A model generated the notes under the pieces. The model searched no databases, was not told the DNA's origin, and saw only the letters and a program-made list of their open reading frames with translations. A DNA stretch of 64,000 nucleotides from Dendrophyllia cribrosa. Taxonomy: Eukaryota; Cnidaria; Anthozoa; Scleractinia; Dendrophylliidae. Every line of letters begins with the position of its first letter. The first letter of the stretch is position 1. The stretch is taken from positions 7,668,667-7,732,666 of the forward strand of contig JAJLRJ010000010.1 of NCBI GenBank assembly GCA_024195265.1, given 5' to 3'. Shown here piece after piece: positions 9,777 through 21,400 of this stretch. Made by a program: the position numbers and the translations under genes.

Positions 9777-12700
9777 GTAAGATATTTATTATTTTCAAAC
9801 CACACTTCCTAACTTATTTTTGCTGGCAAATTGATTTTGCTATATGGGGGTTGTCCCAGCGTATGATTTACACGGTACGAATTTTACTTACGGTTGTCGC
9901 ATGCGACAGAATCCAAAATGCCAAAATCATATACAAGTAAGCTATCCACTTGTATAGCATCAGTCATGGCTTGCGACTGTCACATGCAACTTATGTAGCT
10001 TGCGCGGCCCGTGTTATGCCAAAATCACACAGTTATGTCCAGGATTGCAGATAATTAGATGCATGACAAATTTAATAAGCGTCACAAAGTGTCCTCTTGC
10101 TCTTTGACTCAACTTCAACATTACTTGTTTTCAAAAATTCAGACAATAAACGTCACAAAGTGTCCCCTAAATTCTGCTCTTTAAGTAAAGATAAACAGGT
10201 GCGTTTACCCTAACCTAAAAACAACACTAACACTATTGCTTACCTTACATTTCAAAACAGATAGTTAACACTTAGACTTAATGGGACACTTCGTGTTGGA
10301 TATCAAAATTTACCATGCATCTAATTATCTACAATCCTGGACATAAGTGAAATCACAAACAAAATTAATCGTGGCTACGATGTTTCGTAACTTGTAATCT
10401 CATACGTCATTTTTGCGTCGTGTACGACAACCGTAATCACGTGAAGCACGTACGTTTTATGCTTACGTTGATGCCGTACGCTAAAGTTTTTCGTAAGCTT
10501 GTCGCGTGCGATAAAGCTGCCTTTTTCTACCATTCACAAAATTTGTCAGATTAAAACATTTTGGAAAAAGAAACTGTATACTATCTACAATTAATAGGAT
10601 GCTACTTTCTCATGATACAGTGTGTAAAAACTGTTTGTGTTCAATCTACGCTGTAGGATGGGTTTGTTACCTGCGCAGTCAGAACTTGTCCAGTTCTTTC
10701 ATGTACAAATCGACGAAATGGTACCCAATCATGTTGTCCTGTTTGTAGAGGTAAAGAACTATGAAACAAAATTTGAAATATCTTTAAGTTTTGAGTGGGT
10801 CTATTTTCGCTTTCGTTTAGGATTGTAGAAATTGAACTTCCTGAAGGAAAAGCAAAATATACTCACTTAACTAAGACTGAAAAACTAACTTACTGACTTA
10901 GTGATGAGCTGATTGGCCAACTAACTGACTGACCATCTGACAGACTGATTGACTGAAAGTCTGACAGACTGACTCACTGAAGCACGCCCATTCTGACTGA
11001 CAAACCGACTTACTAACTGACAGACTGACCAAGTGTCTTATTGAATAAATGCCTGACTTAATTGATCACCGACAAACTGCCTAAATGATTGATTGATTGA
11101 TTGATCGACTGACTGACTGACTGAATGAATGAATGAATGAATGAATGAATGAATGAATGAATGAATGAATGAATGAATGAATGAATGAATGAGTGAATGA
11201 ATGAATAAATGACTTATCAGCTTACTGCTGGCAGCCATACTGACTTACTGACTGACTTACGAAATGACTGATTGATTCATCCATTCTGTCTGGCTGACTT
11301 TCTTACTAGTTTAAATTTTCGTTATTGTTGACTTCTTAAGGAGCGTTTGGCGTATAATAACGGCGAATAATAATTCAATTCAATAATTCAATCAATAATA
11401 ATTCAAACAATAATTCATTGGTGTTTTAATATGTTTTTATTTTGATTCTAGGAGATATACAAACACCGCGTGATTCAATGGGTACGTTAAGACTACAAGC
11501 TGTATCTTGCATTTATTAGTTCGCGTATGGGTTGTTCTATACTTGCAATGAAATATAGTTTGAGAACGCTTGACAATGAACATTTGACACTGAATCTGTA
11601 AATAGTCTATCCGCCTTAGAGAGGTCTCCGCCTTATGGAGAGTTTAGTTACAGACGAACCAGTCAAGTTCGACCAGAATCAGCCAATAGTTAATGTCCGT
11701 CTTAGAGAGGGTCCGCCTTAAAGGGTTGTGATGTTTACTGTAATTCTTTTATTTAGCGTTATTTGCACCTTTTCCATTCAAGCCACTATGTTATTATTAA
11801 TTCTCCATCTTCTGTTTTTTCTATAGGCTGTGAAACTATGGGCAGATACTATGGCCATTTAGAAACGTGGTCTCCCAGAATTCCTCCAAAACACGACTTG
11901 TGCGACAACTGCGTTTGTAAGGTATAACAGTTTTCAAAAGCGGTAAAAGACGACAAAGGAATAGTGATCAAAGCTGATAGGAATATAGCTGCCATATTAG
12001 CGCTGTTGGATCTAAGCGTGCTTTTTTCTGTATTTTCCTGGATTATGTAACACGCTTTCTGCATGACTAATTGCGTCACAGTTTGGTTTCTGGGTTGCAG
12101 GCTTTCTTCAATTATGAAAGAGAATGGCGGCTTTGTCATCACATAATCTCATTCACACTCGAGAAAGCTTAAGTAACAATCCGTGTAAGAAGTAGGCAAC
12201 CCAAATCCACGGAATGCAGAAAGGTGTGAATTGTGCTATTGTTGAAACCGTCCACCTCATTGGCTAAAACATGAAAATCTACTATAACTTCATCAGGCAG
12301 CGCATTTATTTATCTCTAGTTTACTAATTGATTCCCTTTTAGTGAAAACTATTGTGATTTTTAATGCAACAAAAATTCTATGTGGGGAACATGGAAAATT
12401 AGAAGTCTTTCTTGGCCATTGTTTTGGAGTCTCACGATTGGATGAAATCTTGTAACACAAAAGAAACATCGCTTTAAAATAAAGTTTCAGTAAATTTTAT
12501 TTCAAAACCATGTTGTCCATAGGTTGACGTATTCTCAATACGAAAATCTAAACATTCTTATGTGGGGAAAGCGAAATGTATCGGAACAATAAAGAATCGC
12601 CTACTTCTTACACGGATTGTTACTTAAAATAATCCGAAGGTGCTTATGTAAAGCCTCTTTAGAATTCTCCTCAACTTTCTCTCGTGTTTGGATCAAGTTG

Positions 12701-15700
12701 TATTTTCTGTTTCTTGAAAGGATGCACAGGCGCAGACGCTAAATACAAAAGAAGACAAAGAAAACGGTGTTTTATGTTCAACGAGAAAGTAACGCACGCC
12801 TCCAGTCTAGAAATTCTGAGTAGACGAGTGAGCGGTACTTGAGTGTATTCAAAAGTTTTTTTATCTGTTCAATTTAAGATATCTCATAACAAAAATTTCC
12901 ATGCCAGTGCGTCTAATAATAATGGATCGATCGAGGACTTACATTGGATAAATTCAAAGACATCGATAGTGAGGATGGACGAATTTTCTGGAGGCTCATG
13001 ATGGAGACAACACTGCGCATTCGATGTAAAAATATGACATACGATACAAGCAATAAAGTTTCAGGGTCATTTCAACTATGGGAGATTAGAAGAAAAGGAT
13101 TTCTCTGTTGCCTCTAGCTAATATCTATGTTATTTCATTTTTCCGCAGAACACTTCCGTAGTGTGCCGAAAACCTAACTGTCCCAAGATAACTTGCGACG
13201 ATCCTGTGCGAAAACCTGGAGCTTGCTGCGATTCCTGCCCAGGTATTAACTCGAAACCACGTGACCATCACCTGGTAATATCAAGCATGCCCGTTTTTAA
13301 TACTCGTGAATACTGTAAAGAACTTCGCAATCAAAAAAAGATTGAGAAAATATTGAGAGACTTACAACTTCTCACGAGAGTCCTTCTCAATAGCATTCAC
13401 TGGAATTTCCTTTACAGATTTAAAGTTGAAGCAAGCTTGTACATAATAAATAGCACCACAGAAAAACTACTCAGTGGCTTTCATTCAAATGGTCACAATA
13501 TAGAATCTTATCCACAGCCTCAAAAGATAAACGTTATAGACCTTATTCATAAATGGCGGCCGGTTTATTGTTCTTTTATATTCATGGTAATTAGCCTACT
13601 TAGCCTAGTTGGCATGTGCAAAATTCAAAATAATTTTTGCTCTGAATAGAGGCTTGGCAGGCTGATTAGCGTGAATATAAAAGAATGATAAATTGGCCGC
13701 CATTTATAAATAAGGTCTATAAGAACCAAGTAATCAGAATAATAAACTGCACCTGGAGGAAGTAATGCTCCGCATTTTTTTTCTTTGAATTAGCAGTTCC
13801 ACAGAAAAATACCGCTCAATAGCTTTCATTTGAATAATGGTCACACTTTAAGATTTCATCCACGGACTCGAAAGTTGGAACCATCTTTTACAGCATAATA
13901 AACAGTACCACAGCAAAGTACTGCTCAAAAGCTTTCATTTGAATGGTCACACTTTCGGATTTCATCCACAGACTCAAACGCTACTAGAACCATCTTGTAC
14001 TGCATAATAAAAAGCACCGCAGCAAAGAACTGCTAAATAGCTTTCATTTGAACAGTCAGTTTTCATTTATCGGCGGTGTTTCGTGAGTCTCCTACGAAAT
14101 TCTAAATAGCGGCTGCGTTGGAGACTAATGTTTTGTCTTTTGAAACAAGGAATAAGGCTTTTCTACACTGGCTCAATTTTTACGGTATTTGAATTCCAGA
14201 AACAAGGACGAGCGAAGATATGACTCTTTTACGATCGATTCACGGAACCCTTTTTATCTCGGGAATATACGCGAAGGGTTGAATGAGATCATTTTGATAT
14301 CTTAGCGTCGGGCAAAACTGATTTCCACTGTAAAATCAAAGAAACATTGTTTATACAGGAACTGAAGCCAGCTTTTAATGCAAACTTCAGTAGCGAGAAG
14401 CTGATGCTTTATTAATTAGCTGGTTCTTTTAATAGATTAACTGTTAAGTTTTGTACTTAATCTCGGTCCCAGTCCCTTTTCAATACTATATAAGTATAGT
14501 TTTCAACACTGTAACGGTCACTTTTGAAAATGTATGTAGTAGCATACGAAATGTAAAGTTTTATCAAAAATGAATAAGTTCAACATGTTTATCACCGCGG
14601 TTTGTGTTCTATTTCTTATCAAGCTACGATGGCCCAAGAACAAAAGTCTTTTTGAATGAATTTTCACTCTCTCCTTCCATCGGCTGTAAACGTTTTTGTA
14701 ATTCCCCTTGGTATATGGTGAACCAGACCCCAGTGTATAATATCAACAAGTTGTCTCGACAGTCTCGTTTCACACAATGCATATTTATCATTTTATGTCA
14801 CGCTAAGATGTTTTGGTCGTTTTTTAAAACTACCAAAAATCTTTTTACTCTTCAATTCTTTCACTTCAAACTCAGTGTGGAAAATTAAAAGAAAATGCAG
14901 GGCCACTTTGGTTCACCTCATTTACATGTGTCGGAACTCTTTGTAGAACGAGGTATAACACAATAGGCACTTTTGTCATTCATCTCATCTGTGGACTTCG
15001 AATGGATTTTGTAGCATTTTGGAGAAAATGCTGCTCAATCGCTTTCATCGCTCGCTCACTCGGCTGTAAACTTTTGTTTGTAATTCTCCAGTGTATTTCC
15101 AGGAGCCATAATCGTCATCCGGTTGTCTCGTTTCACACAATGCATATTTATGTCACGCTGAGATGTTTTTGTCGTTTAAAGTTATTTACCACAGTGACGC
15201 CGCTAAAAGTCAAGTTAAGGATTATCAAAAGCTTGAAACTTAATTACAAAACATCAAGAACAACTTAAATTAACTTCAAGTTGTTTCGTATTCACGAGAT
15301 GGCTCTTAGAGCCCTTTGATTCATGATTGGCTAACAGAAGTATGCAATAAATAACAAGAAATTGTACACAGCTTGAACTCGTGGCGTCTTAACCCATTGC
15401 AGTATTGATTCTCTCGTGGCGTCTTAACCCATTGCGGTATAGATTCCCGAGTGTTTTGAATGCTTTTACGGAGAAACATAAAGCTGCGTCTGAAAAGAAA
15501 GACTGCATTTTCATTCACTACATTCAGTAGCCGACACTTGAAAACCGAGTTTTCGAGTTTCAGTAATCGATGTGAGAGATTAGGAAATCACTATACGAGA
15601 GTTGATAAACCACTATACGAGAATAAGAAAATCACCTGAATCGAGAATGAAAAACTGCCATACGAGAATAATAAAATGCCATTCGAGAAAGCTGCGAACA

Positions 15701-18295
15701 CATTATCAAACAGTCCTATCCATCCATGAACGCCTTGCATTGTTTTGAAAATTTGTACGCTGTAATTCTTCCTTCTACACTAGAACCTCTACTTACCGCC
15801 ACCTTCCCATAAAGACCACCTCTCTACAACAGCCATGTTGTCTTGTCCCGCCTTCTCATTCACTCACTCAAATCCTCTAATTGATAACCTCCCCATAACG
15901 GCCACCTCTCTACAACAGCCATGTTGTCTTGTCCCGACTTCTCATTCACTCACCCAAATGCTCTTATTGATAACCTCCCCATAAAGCACACCTCTCTACA
16001 ACAGCCATGTTGTCTTGCCCCGCCTTCTCATTCACTCACTCAAATCCTCTAATTGTTGACCTCCCCATAACGGCTACCTCTCTACAACAGCCATGTTGTC
16101 TTGTCCCGACTTCCCATTCACTCACTCAAATGCTCTTATTGATAACCTCCCCATAAAGGCCACCTCTCTACAACGGCCAGAAAGGTCTGTCCGAATGTCA
16201 CACGAAAAAAATAATCCAGAAAACTCAGAGCCGAATCTATAACATGTCGGCTTACGCCACGAGTAATTATGCACTAATATAACTGCTTATTAATGAGTAA
16301 TGATGTAACGAGCACTACTTTAATACTAATAATTATATTAAATACTCGTAATAATGTAATAAAGTGTTGGGTTAAATGCAAACCTCTTTTCGCGTCTTCC
16401 TCTTGTTTGGCGCTAATCTATTTCAGCCAACTCTCCAACCAGGAAGCCATCTAACCATGCCATGGAAATAAGCCTAATCCCAAAAAGATACCGAGGTAGG
16501 CGTCCTGTGACTCAAGTAGCACCACGAGAAACTCAAATTAGTGTCAGAATGGGTATGCTGAGACGTAAGCCTGTATAAAAAAAATTACTCATGATGATAC
16601 CATTTATTTAACTGATCGAGGGAAACTCGACCTGAAATCGGTTTGAGAATTTTTCTATTTACTACCTAGCCTGTTAACAGTCTCTTTTCATGGAGTATTG
16701 GGTTAAAAGGAACCGAGCGCTGTCTGGGGGTGGGAAGGGGAGCAAGGGCTCTGCTTGCCGATTTCTTTTAACTCAATACTCCCTAAAAGGAACCCGTTCG
16801 CGGGCTATTTGCTACCAAATTAAGTGGAAACTGTGTAGATATGTAGCTTCTGTGTACCATATCTGGTACAAAGAAATCCTGCCGATCAGCTAAGTCAGAG
16901 AGTACTTTCATATATCCAAGCAGCCGTGTTTTTCGTGATAGAAGCATCAATAATTGTACAGCAGCTACTGACAAGATTGGCGTTTTTCTTTCGTTTTCCA
17001 AGGGTTGACGAAAATTTACCATGTGGTTGTCACACGAAAGTTTCCGATCATTTTTCAAATTTCCATAGATGATAATAATAATAATAATAATAATAATATT
17101 AATAATAATAAATATCAAGACTATTTGAGAGGAAATTTCGTTATCTTCACTCTTCATGCGAAAAAAGTGAAGATAAAACCGGCAACTTCCCATGTGAAGA
17201 GATACGATTTTGTTCTCAGTAAAATAAATCAAATAACCCAGCACTATATCCTTGCACTTTAATTAAATTAATACGATTATTTTATAATGCACAAAAAACA
17301 CTGCTTGTTTAACTATACTATTTTGTAATTATAGAAATAATTTTTGATTAAAATGTTGAATTAATCTTCTCTAAGTAACGTAACGCAACTCATTTAAAGT
17401 AATTTTTAACTATCATTTAATTTTTTAACTCTTTACAGTCCATAAGCTTTTTAGGAAAGCTGAATTACTGATATCCAAATCTCGAGTGGGAAGAAAAGGT
17501 ATGGAAAGGAAATTCGATCTGGAGTGGTTCTCAATGCTTTGATACTGACTAAATCGTATTTCATCATCATCATCATCATCATCATCATCGTCATTCCTTT
17601 AGACGCCAAGTGGTACATAGGACATCAACAATATCTCTCCATTTCTGCTGGTCTTTAGCAAGCCGTGAAGCTTGCCAAAACGCGTTTGGCGAGCGACAGT
17701 TTTATTTTTTGCTCCATTGCCATACTAAAAAGCTAGAAACATTCAGTCACATGCATATCTAGAAAAAGGATTTTAAAACTGTTTGAGGTGTATTCAAAAG
17801 TGTATCCCGTATGACACATGCTGTTTTCATTTCTCTGTCAGCTGTTCGTTATTACGTCGCTAATTAATACCTTCCCTCTGATCTCTTACCTCCAGGTTCC
17901 AACACAAGTATTGCCTTGCGATGTCTGACCTGGTCTCCATGTAGTTGTAAACATCATACAATCCTCATTTTGCATGTCATTTTTGTTTCAGTTCCCCACA
18001 GCCCGGGTGCATGTGAATGGAGAAACAGAACGTTCCCTCACAACGCCTCCTTCCATCCAACAGTTGGAATTTTTGGTGTTAACTACTGCGTCTTATGCTA
18101 CTGCAATGTAGGTTCATCGCTAACAATGTATTTTAAATCGTTTGTAACACAACCTCCATCTTTTCAGACATAAACAATTTTTTCTATTGTAAAAATGTTT
18201 TTGACTATATTTTGAAATTGTTTTTAGTTCTTACTTCAGACACGAACCCTTAATCTTTTAGCTTGTAGCCAATTGTGAAAAAAGAGATTGATTAT

Positions 18296-18347
<52 letters not shown>

Positions 18348-20318
18348 CGATCGAGTGAGTGAGTGAGTGAGTGAGTGAGTGAGTGATCGATTGGTTGGTT
18401 CATTCATTGTAATGTGTTGTTTCATTAAACTTGAGCGGAACACTCAAACCGAATCCATTTTGAAACGTCTCACGGTTCTACTTCATTCACAGGATACAAA
18501 AATAGATTGTTTGCGCCTGCATTGCCCAACAAATTATTCCTGCCCAAAGCCGGTCAACGTTCCCAAAAAATGCTGCATGGTGTGTAAAGGTAAGGCTCTG
18601 TAACAGAACAACAGCAATAGAAAATATGTATTATACGGTCATTGCGCTTATTACTTTTATTCATTCGTAGGAATTTCCAGAATGCATTTGAGACATTCTG
18701 AAGGAAGATATGTTATCCCTATTAAACAATCCCGAGACGAGCACACATATTGATATATGCTGAGAACAGACCATAGCATTGGGAACTCCCTGCTCCTTTA
18801 GTGTAGGAAGCTCTTTATTAATTTTTGGCTGACTGAACCCCGACAAATAATCGTCTTATGGAGGGGTTGCTGTAAAGGGAAATAGTTAGGAGACAAGACC
18901 AAACACCGCTTAACATCATCAGATGATCATCAAAATGATGCGATCATCTCAACTGACACAAAGTAGTGAGCACAGCCAGCATGATCTTTCCCCTTATTTT
19001 GTTTTCTTAATGTTTCGCCAGGCGATTACTTCGGTTATTTGCCTTTGGTTTTACAGAAATCAAATGTTCCTGTTTTGCAGTTACAACTGAACATTTTCTT
19101 TTTGATATTTCAGAAAGATCCGGTAAACCAATTACACCTGGATCCAACGGTGCGAGATGCAATTATGGAAAGCACTGGCGTGTTTATGTATACACAAACA
19201 TTAACGGCACACAACGAAACAACAAGACCAACGTCCGGGTACAATTCGCATTGGAGGATAAAGAGCGCGACGTTGTGGAGATACACACTCTTGTTGCTAA
19301 CATCACGGTAAAAAAAGTTAAGGTGACGAGCACTACCAAGCAGGCTTTTGATCAGGTCCGGCATTACAATTACCAGTATATTTACATTGGAAAGATTCGG
19401 GAAGGTAGGTCTTAAGAATTCGACTTGAATAACTCAAAGAGCAGCCCATTCATTCTTTTCCATATTTTCCGGTGTCCATCGAATCCATCGTAAGGGGCGC
19501 AGGCGCGGGGGTGGGGGCAGGGCTTGAGTAAATAAGGTGGGGAGTGGGGGTGGCGATGTAAAAATCTAAGAGACGAAAGGGGGGGGGAGGTGGCTGGCAC
19601 GATTACATACATACATACATATAACTTTATTTAAACTCGGTAAAATCATTCAGTATATAAAAAGACAATTATATCATTAAAATATATATATACACTTCAC
19701 TTACTGTTTTACAAGGTTGCCGAGTGGGAAACCGATGATTGAAATAGTCGGTTTATTTCCCTTTTAAATTGCCCTATTGACTTGATATTCCTTACATCTT
19801 GTGGTAAGGAGTTCCACAACTGAGCCCCGCTATAGCTAAAGCTACGCTTTAGATAATTGGTGCGTGGCTTGGGCAATGTTAGTTTACCGCACGAATTTCG
19901 TAAATTGTAACTTGTGCTTCGTGTATTGAATAGGTCCTGCAAGTACACTGGGGCTAATTTGTTTAGGGATTTAAACATCACAACTGCCTTTTGCTTTTTT
20001 CGTCTTACTGAGAGTGAATCTCATTTCAGCATTTCCAGGAGTACGTTGGAGCTTGTCTCGTAATTAGCCCTCGCAATCATCCATAGCTTACGGTTACTTT
20101 GCTTTAAATAAATATCATATTCATATTCACTTTGATTTTTTTTAGGGCAAGCAGTCATGATGAAGAGTAACGAAAGACGTCCATGTCACCCAAACCTAGG
20201 CTGCATTCACACGGTCCGTAGAATAATGTATAGGCTAAGAAACCGTGTGAGCTTGTGTAACGCCGGCACTTCAGGCCCCCCTGATACACTAAGGATGCTT
20301 GAAAACGAGGGACCTTGA
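9643..20318 (+). CDS. CHRDL: Chordin-like protein (3 x VWC), 5' end missing
   Basis: Eight exons: 9643-9776, 10657-10750, 11827-11921, 13149-13242, 17992-18107, 18493-18589, 19114-19404, 20146-20318 (stop TGA 20316-20318). They encode 363 complete residues. Each VWC domain is split over two exons with phases 1-0 then 0-1, so each domain is a symmetric phase-1 module. VWC3 (CVLCYCN, then CLRLHCP and KKCCMVCKG) and the region after it match the layout of vertebrate CHRDL1/CHRDL2: a cysteine-poor beta-rich stretch (VVEIHTLVANITVKKVKV) and a C-terminal CHPNLGC segment. Chordin-like proteins are secreted and bind BMP ligands to limit signalling. The signal-peptide exon lies upstream and was not identified. 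Introns carry MITEs, microsatellites and a LINE fragment. Family call is strong; CHRDL1 versus CHRDL2 cannot be decided. Confidence 0.88.
10033..10346. mobile_element. MITE, 314 bp, about 32-bp terminal inverted repeats
   Basis: Starts TTATGTCCAGGATTGCAGAT and ends with the inverse, with AATTAGATGCAT continuing the match inward (ATGCATCTAATTATCT at the right). It lies in intron 1 of the chordin-like gene, inside a wider region with diverged inverted similarity (TGTCGCATGCGACA at 9895 and ACGACAACCG at 10424). No ORF. Confidence 0.8.
10657..10750 (+). CDS. CHRDL: Chordin-like exon: VWC1, second half
   Basis: Acceptor GCTGTAG|GAT and donor AGAG|GTAAAG, phase 0 to phase 1. It encodes DGFVTCAVRTCPVLSC and ends SCCPVCRG, the CCPxC close of a VWC domain. 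It starts right after an in-frame stop, so it is easily missed as an ORF. Confidence 0.85.
10865..11290. repeat. ACTG/AATG microsatellite field
   Basis: Degenerate GACTGACTGA-type repeats surround a nearly pure (GAATGAAT)n tract at about 11117-11210. It lies in a chordin-like intron. The open frames here (poly-SFIHSFIH on minus) are repeat artefacts. Confidence 0.9.
11827..11921 (+). CDS. CHRDL: Chordin-like exon: VWC2, first half
   Basis: Acceptor CTATAG|GC and donor TGTAAG|GTATAA, phase 1 to 0. The peptide starts CETMGRYYGHLETWSP and ends CDNCVCK. Confidence 0.85.
13149..13242 (+). CDS. CHRDL: Chordin-like exon: VWC2, second half
   Basis: Acceptor TTCCGCAG|AAC and donor CCAG|GTATTA, phase 0 to 1. 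The peptide is NTSVVCRKPNCPKITC followed by GACCDSCPG. The frame stays open into the intron to 13649, but that extension is intron and runs into a MITE. Confidence 0.88.
13535..13721. mobile_element. MITE family with TATAGACCTTATT ends, 187 bp
   Basis: Starts TATAGACCTTATTCATAAAT and ends with the inverse, ATTTATAAATAAGGTCTATA; GGCGGCC and GGCCGCC continue the arms. Two relatives are in this window, at about 33536-33705 and 42387-42853. TA at both ends suggests TA target duplication. Confidence 0.8.
13780..14060. repeat. Array of the GAGCAGTAC module, reverse orientation
   Basis: About three copies of a roughly 100-bp unit whose reverse complement reads TCTGTGGATGAAATC, TGTGACCATTCAAATGAAAG, CTGAGCAGTACTTT. 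The same unit forms arrays in PSMD1 introns. Confidence 0.8.
15800..16185. repeat. 86-bp tandem repeat, about 4.5 copies
   Basis: CCTCTCTACAACAGCCATGT recurs at about 15819, 15905, 15991 and 16077, with a last partial copy near 16162. The CCATAACGGCCACC and CCTCTACTTACC wording resembles the ends of mariner-like MITEs (as at 46153), so it may be an amplified MITE fragment. Confidence 0.85.
16667..16807. mobile_element. Mutator-like MITE, 141 bp, 9-bp target duplication
   Basis: Begins TAGCCTGTTAACAG and ends GTTCGCGGGCTA, with GAGTATTGGGTTAAAAG at left inverted as CTTTTAACTCAATACTC at right. The flanks are TTTACTACC (16658-16666) and TTTGCTACC (16808-16816), a 9-bp duplication with one mismatch. 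It is a relative of the element at 24682. Confidence 0.8.
17069..17115. repeat. AAT trinucleotide microsatellite
   Basis: A run of AAT with one TTAATA interruption, in a chordin-like intron. Confidence 0.95.
17560..17597. repeat. ATC trinucleotide microsatellite
   Basis: CATCATCAT run followed by CGTCATTCC. The sequence after it (17598-17690) looks like an old interspersed-repeat end but was not classified. Confidence 0.9.
17992..18107 (+). CDS. CHRDL: Chordin-like exon: VWC3, first half
   Basis: Acceptor TTGTTTCAG|TT and donor TGCAAT|GTAGGT, phase 1 to 0. It carries GACEWRNRTF, FHPTVGIFGVNYCVLCYCN; the FG-x-x-x-CVLC-x-CN stretch is typical of the third CHRDL VWC. Confidence 0.88.
18293..18390. 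repeat. GATT then GAGT tetranucleotide microsatellites
   Basis: (GATT)n at 18293-18347 passes through GATCGATC into (GAGT)n to about 18388. It sits in the intron between the two VWC3 exons. Confidence 0.95.
18493..18589 (+). CDS. CHRDL: Chordin-like exon: VWC3, second half
   Basis: Acceptor TTCACAG|GAT and donor TAAAG|GTAAGG, phase 0 to 1. The peptide includes CLRLHCPTNYSC and KKCCMVCKG. Confidence 0.88.
19114..19404 (+). CDS. CHRDL: Chordin-like exon: C-terminal domain
   Basis: Acceptor GATATTTCAG|AA and donor GGGAAG|GTAGGT, phase 1 to 1. The 97-residue segment has one cysteine (ARCNYGKHW) and alternating hydrophobic residues (VYVYTNING, VRVQFAL, VEIHTLVANITVKKVKV, QYIYIGKI). It sits where CHRDL1/2 have their conserved non-VWC C-terminal domain. 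Confidence 0.85.
19607..20045 (-). mobile_element. LINE 3' end (RT C-terminal fragment)
   Basis: On minus, residues such as KSLNKLAPVYLQDLF, PKPRTNYLKRSFSYSGAQLW and NSLPQDVRN match the conserved C-terminal end of non-LTR reverse transcriptases. The 3' side ends in a TATG tetranucleotide tail (TACATACATACATACATATA on plus at 19604-19623), as in CR1/L2-type elements. It is 5'-truncated and lies in the last chordin-like intron, antisense to the gene. Confidence 0.8.
20146..20318 (+). CDS. CHRDL: Chordin-like terminal exon
   Basis: Acceptor TTTTTTTTAG|GG, entering in phase 1. It encodes QAVMMKSNERRPCHPNLGC and a basic helix (VRRIMYRLRNRVSLC), then stops at TGA 20316-20318. No AATAAA or ATTAAA was seen within the next few hundred bases. 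Confidence 0.8.
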
Positions 20319-20642
20319 GAAGTGAATTGACGTGGTAACACAAAGTGTGCTTTGATTGGGCAAGAGAATCGCTAACATAGATTACTGACTCAAACTAAAG
20401 CAATGAAAACAATGTTGTTAAGGGAAGACCATCGCTGAACGTTCAGCGCATGAGAAGGACGACGGATTTAGTTTGCAGTTGTTCCATATTTGAATTGTAT
20501 CTTCCATGTACCTACAATGATAAATGTCCGCCAATGAAGATCAAGAGAGGAAGCAATAGACGTTTTTTTAGAAAAACAGTTACAAAGTGTCCGCATTGTG
20601 TACTCACTACCGTGTAAGTTAGGTTCAAAACTATAAATTTCA

Positions 20643-20723
20643 AACCATTTTGAGCGCCCAGGGAGTCGAACCCGTGACCTTTCGCACATCGGTTTAATAC
20701 ACTACCACTGAGCTATGGGAGAC
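20643..20723 (-). mobile_element. tRNA-like SINE head
   Basis: On minus it reads CCCATAGCTCAGTGGTAG (A box) and, about 35 bases later, GGGTTCGACTCC (B box). The acceptor stem does not pair well and unrelated sequence continues past it, so a tRNA-derived SINE fragment is more likely than a working tRNA gene. Confidence 0.6.
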
Positions 20724-20796
20724 TCATGGTAAGCAAGCATATGCAACTGGAAGTTTCATATGTACCAGTAGCCCATCCAGACTACATCGTAACCGG

Positions 20797-20890
20797 GGGG
20801 GAGGGGGGGGGGGGAAGGGGGGGGGGGGAATGTCCGGGGCTTTTTGGCGAGATAAGCGGGACCCGGACCCCCGGACCCTCCTCTAGATCC
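20797..20890. repeat. G-rich element end
   Basis: Interrupted G tracts followed by GGACCCGGACCCCCGGACCC and TAGATCCGCCATTG. The GATCCGCC end resembles the CAGGGGCGGATCC termini of hAT-type MITEs, so this is probably one degraded end. Confidence 0.5.
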
Positions 20891-21400
20891 GCCATTGTGT
20901 ACTACTAGTTGTATGAGCTTGTTTACCATAATGATACGTCTTTTGGTGCAAGGAAGGACATGGACTCAAGTCCCCTTGTGGCTGCTCAGAATTTTTTCCA
21001 GAGTAATTTCAAATTGTCAAGCACGTATCAGTTATTCATTTCATTCAAGTCACCACATATAACTTTACTTTCTACAATGATACTCCGCGCTCTGTGATTG
21101 GTCGTTGCTTATGATCCATCAGAGTACAGACGCACGGCTGACGTCACAGAAAAATTGTTTGCTTTGTTTTGTCCAACATGGCGCACATTTTTGAAAATGC
21201 TGGCGAGAATATTCTGGATTGAGCACAGTGAAAGTCTCGAAAAATGTTTATCAGGAGCTGTTTACGAGAAAGAAAAAGACGAAACCAAGACAAAAAGTGT
21301 TCTAACATAGATAAGCTGGAACAAATCTTCGAACAGTCGAGCGCTACGAGGCAAGTTCGTAATTTTACTCTCTTTACTTTTCTGTTCATTGTATAAAACG

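Noticed and set aside
13161..13649. 162-residue single-exon protein
   Set aside because: Only the first part (to 13242) is a VWC exon ending at a good donor; the rest is intron and includes a MITE.
20643..20723. Functional tRNA gene on minus
   Set aside because: A and B boxes are present but the acceptor stem does not pair and no clear anticodon arm forms.
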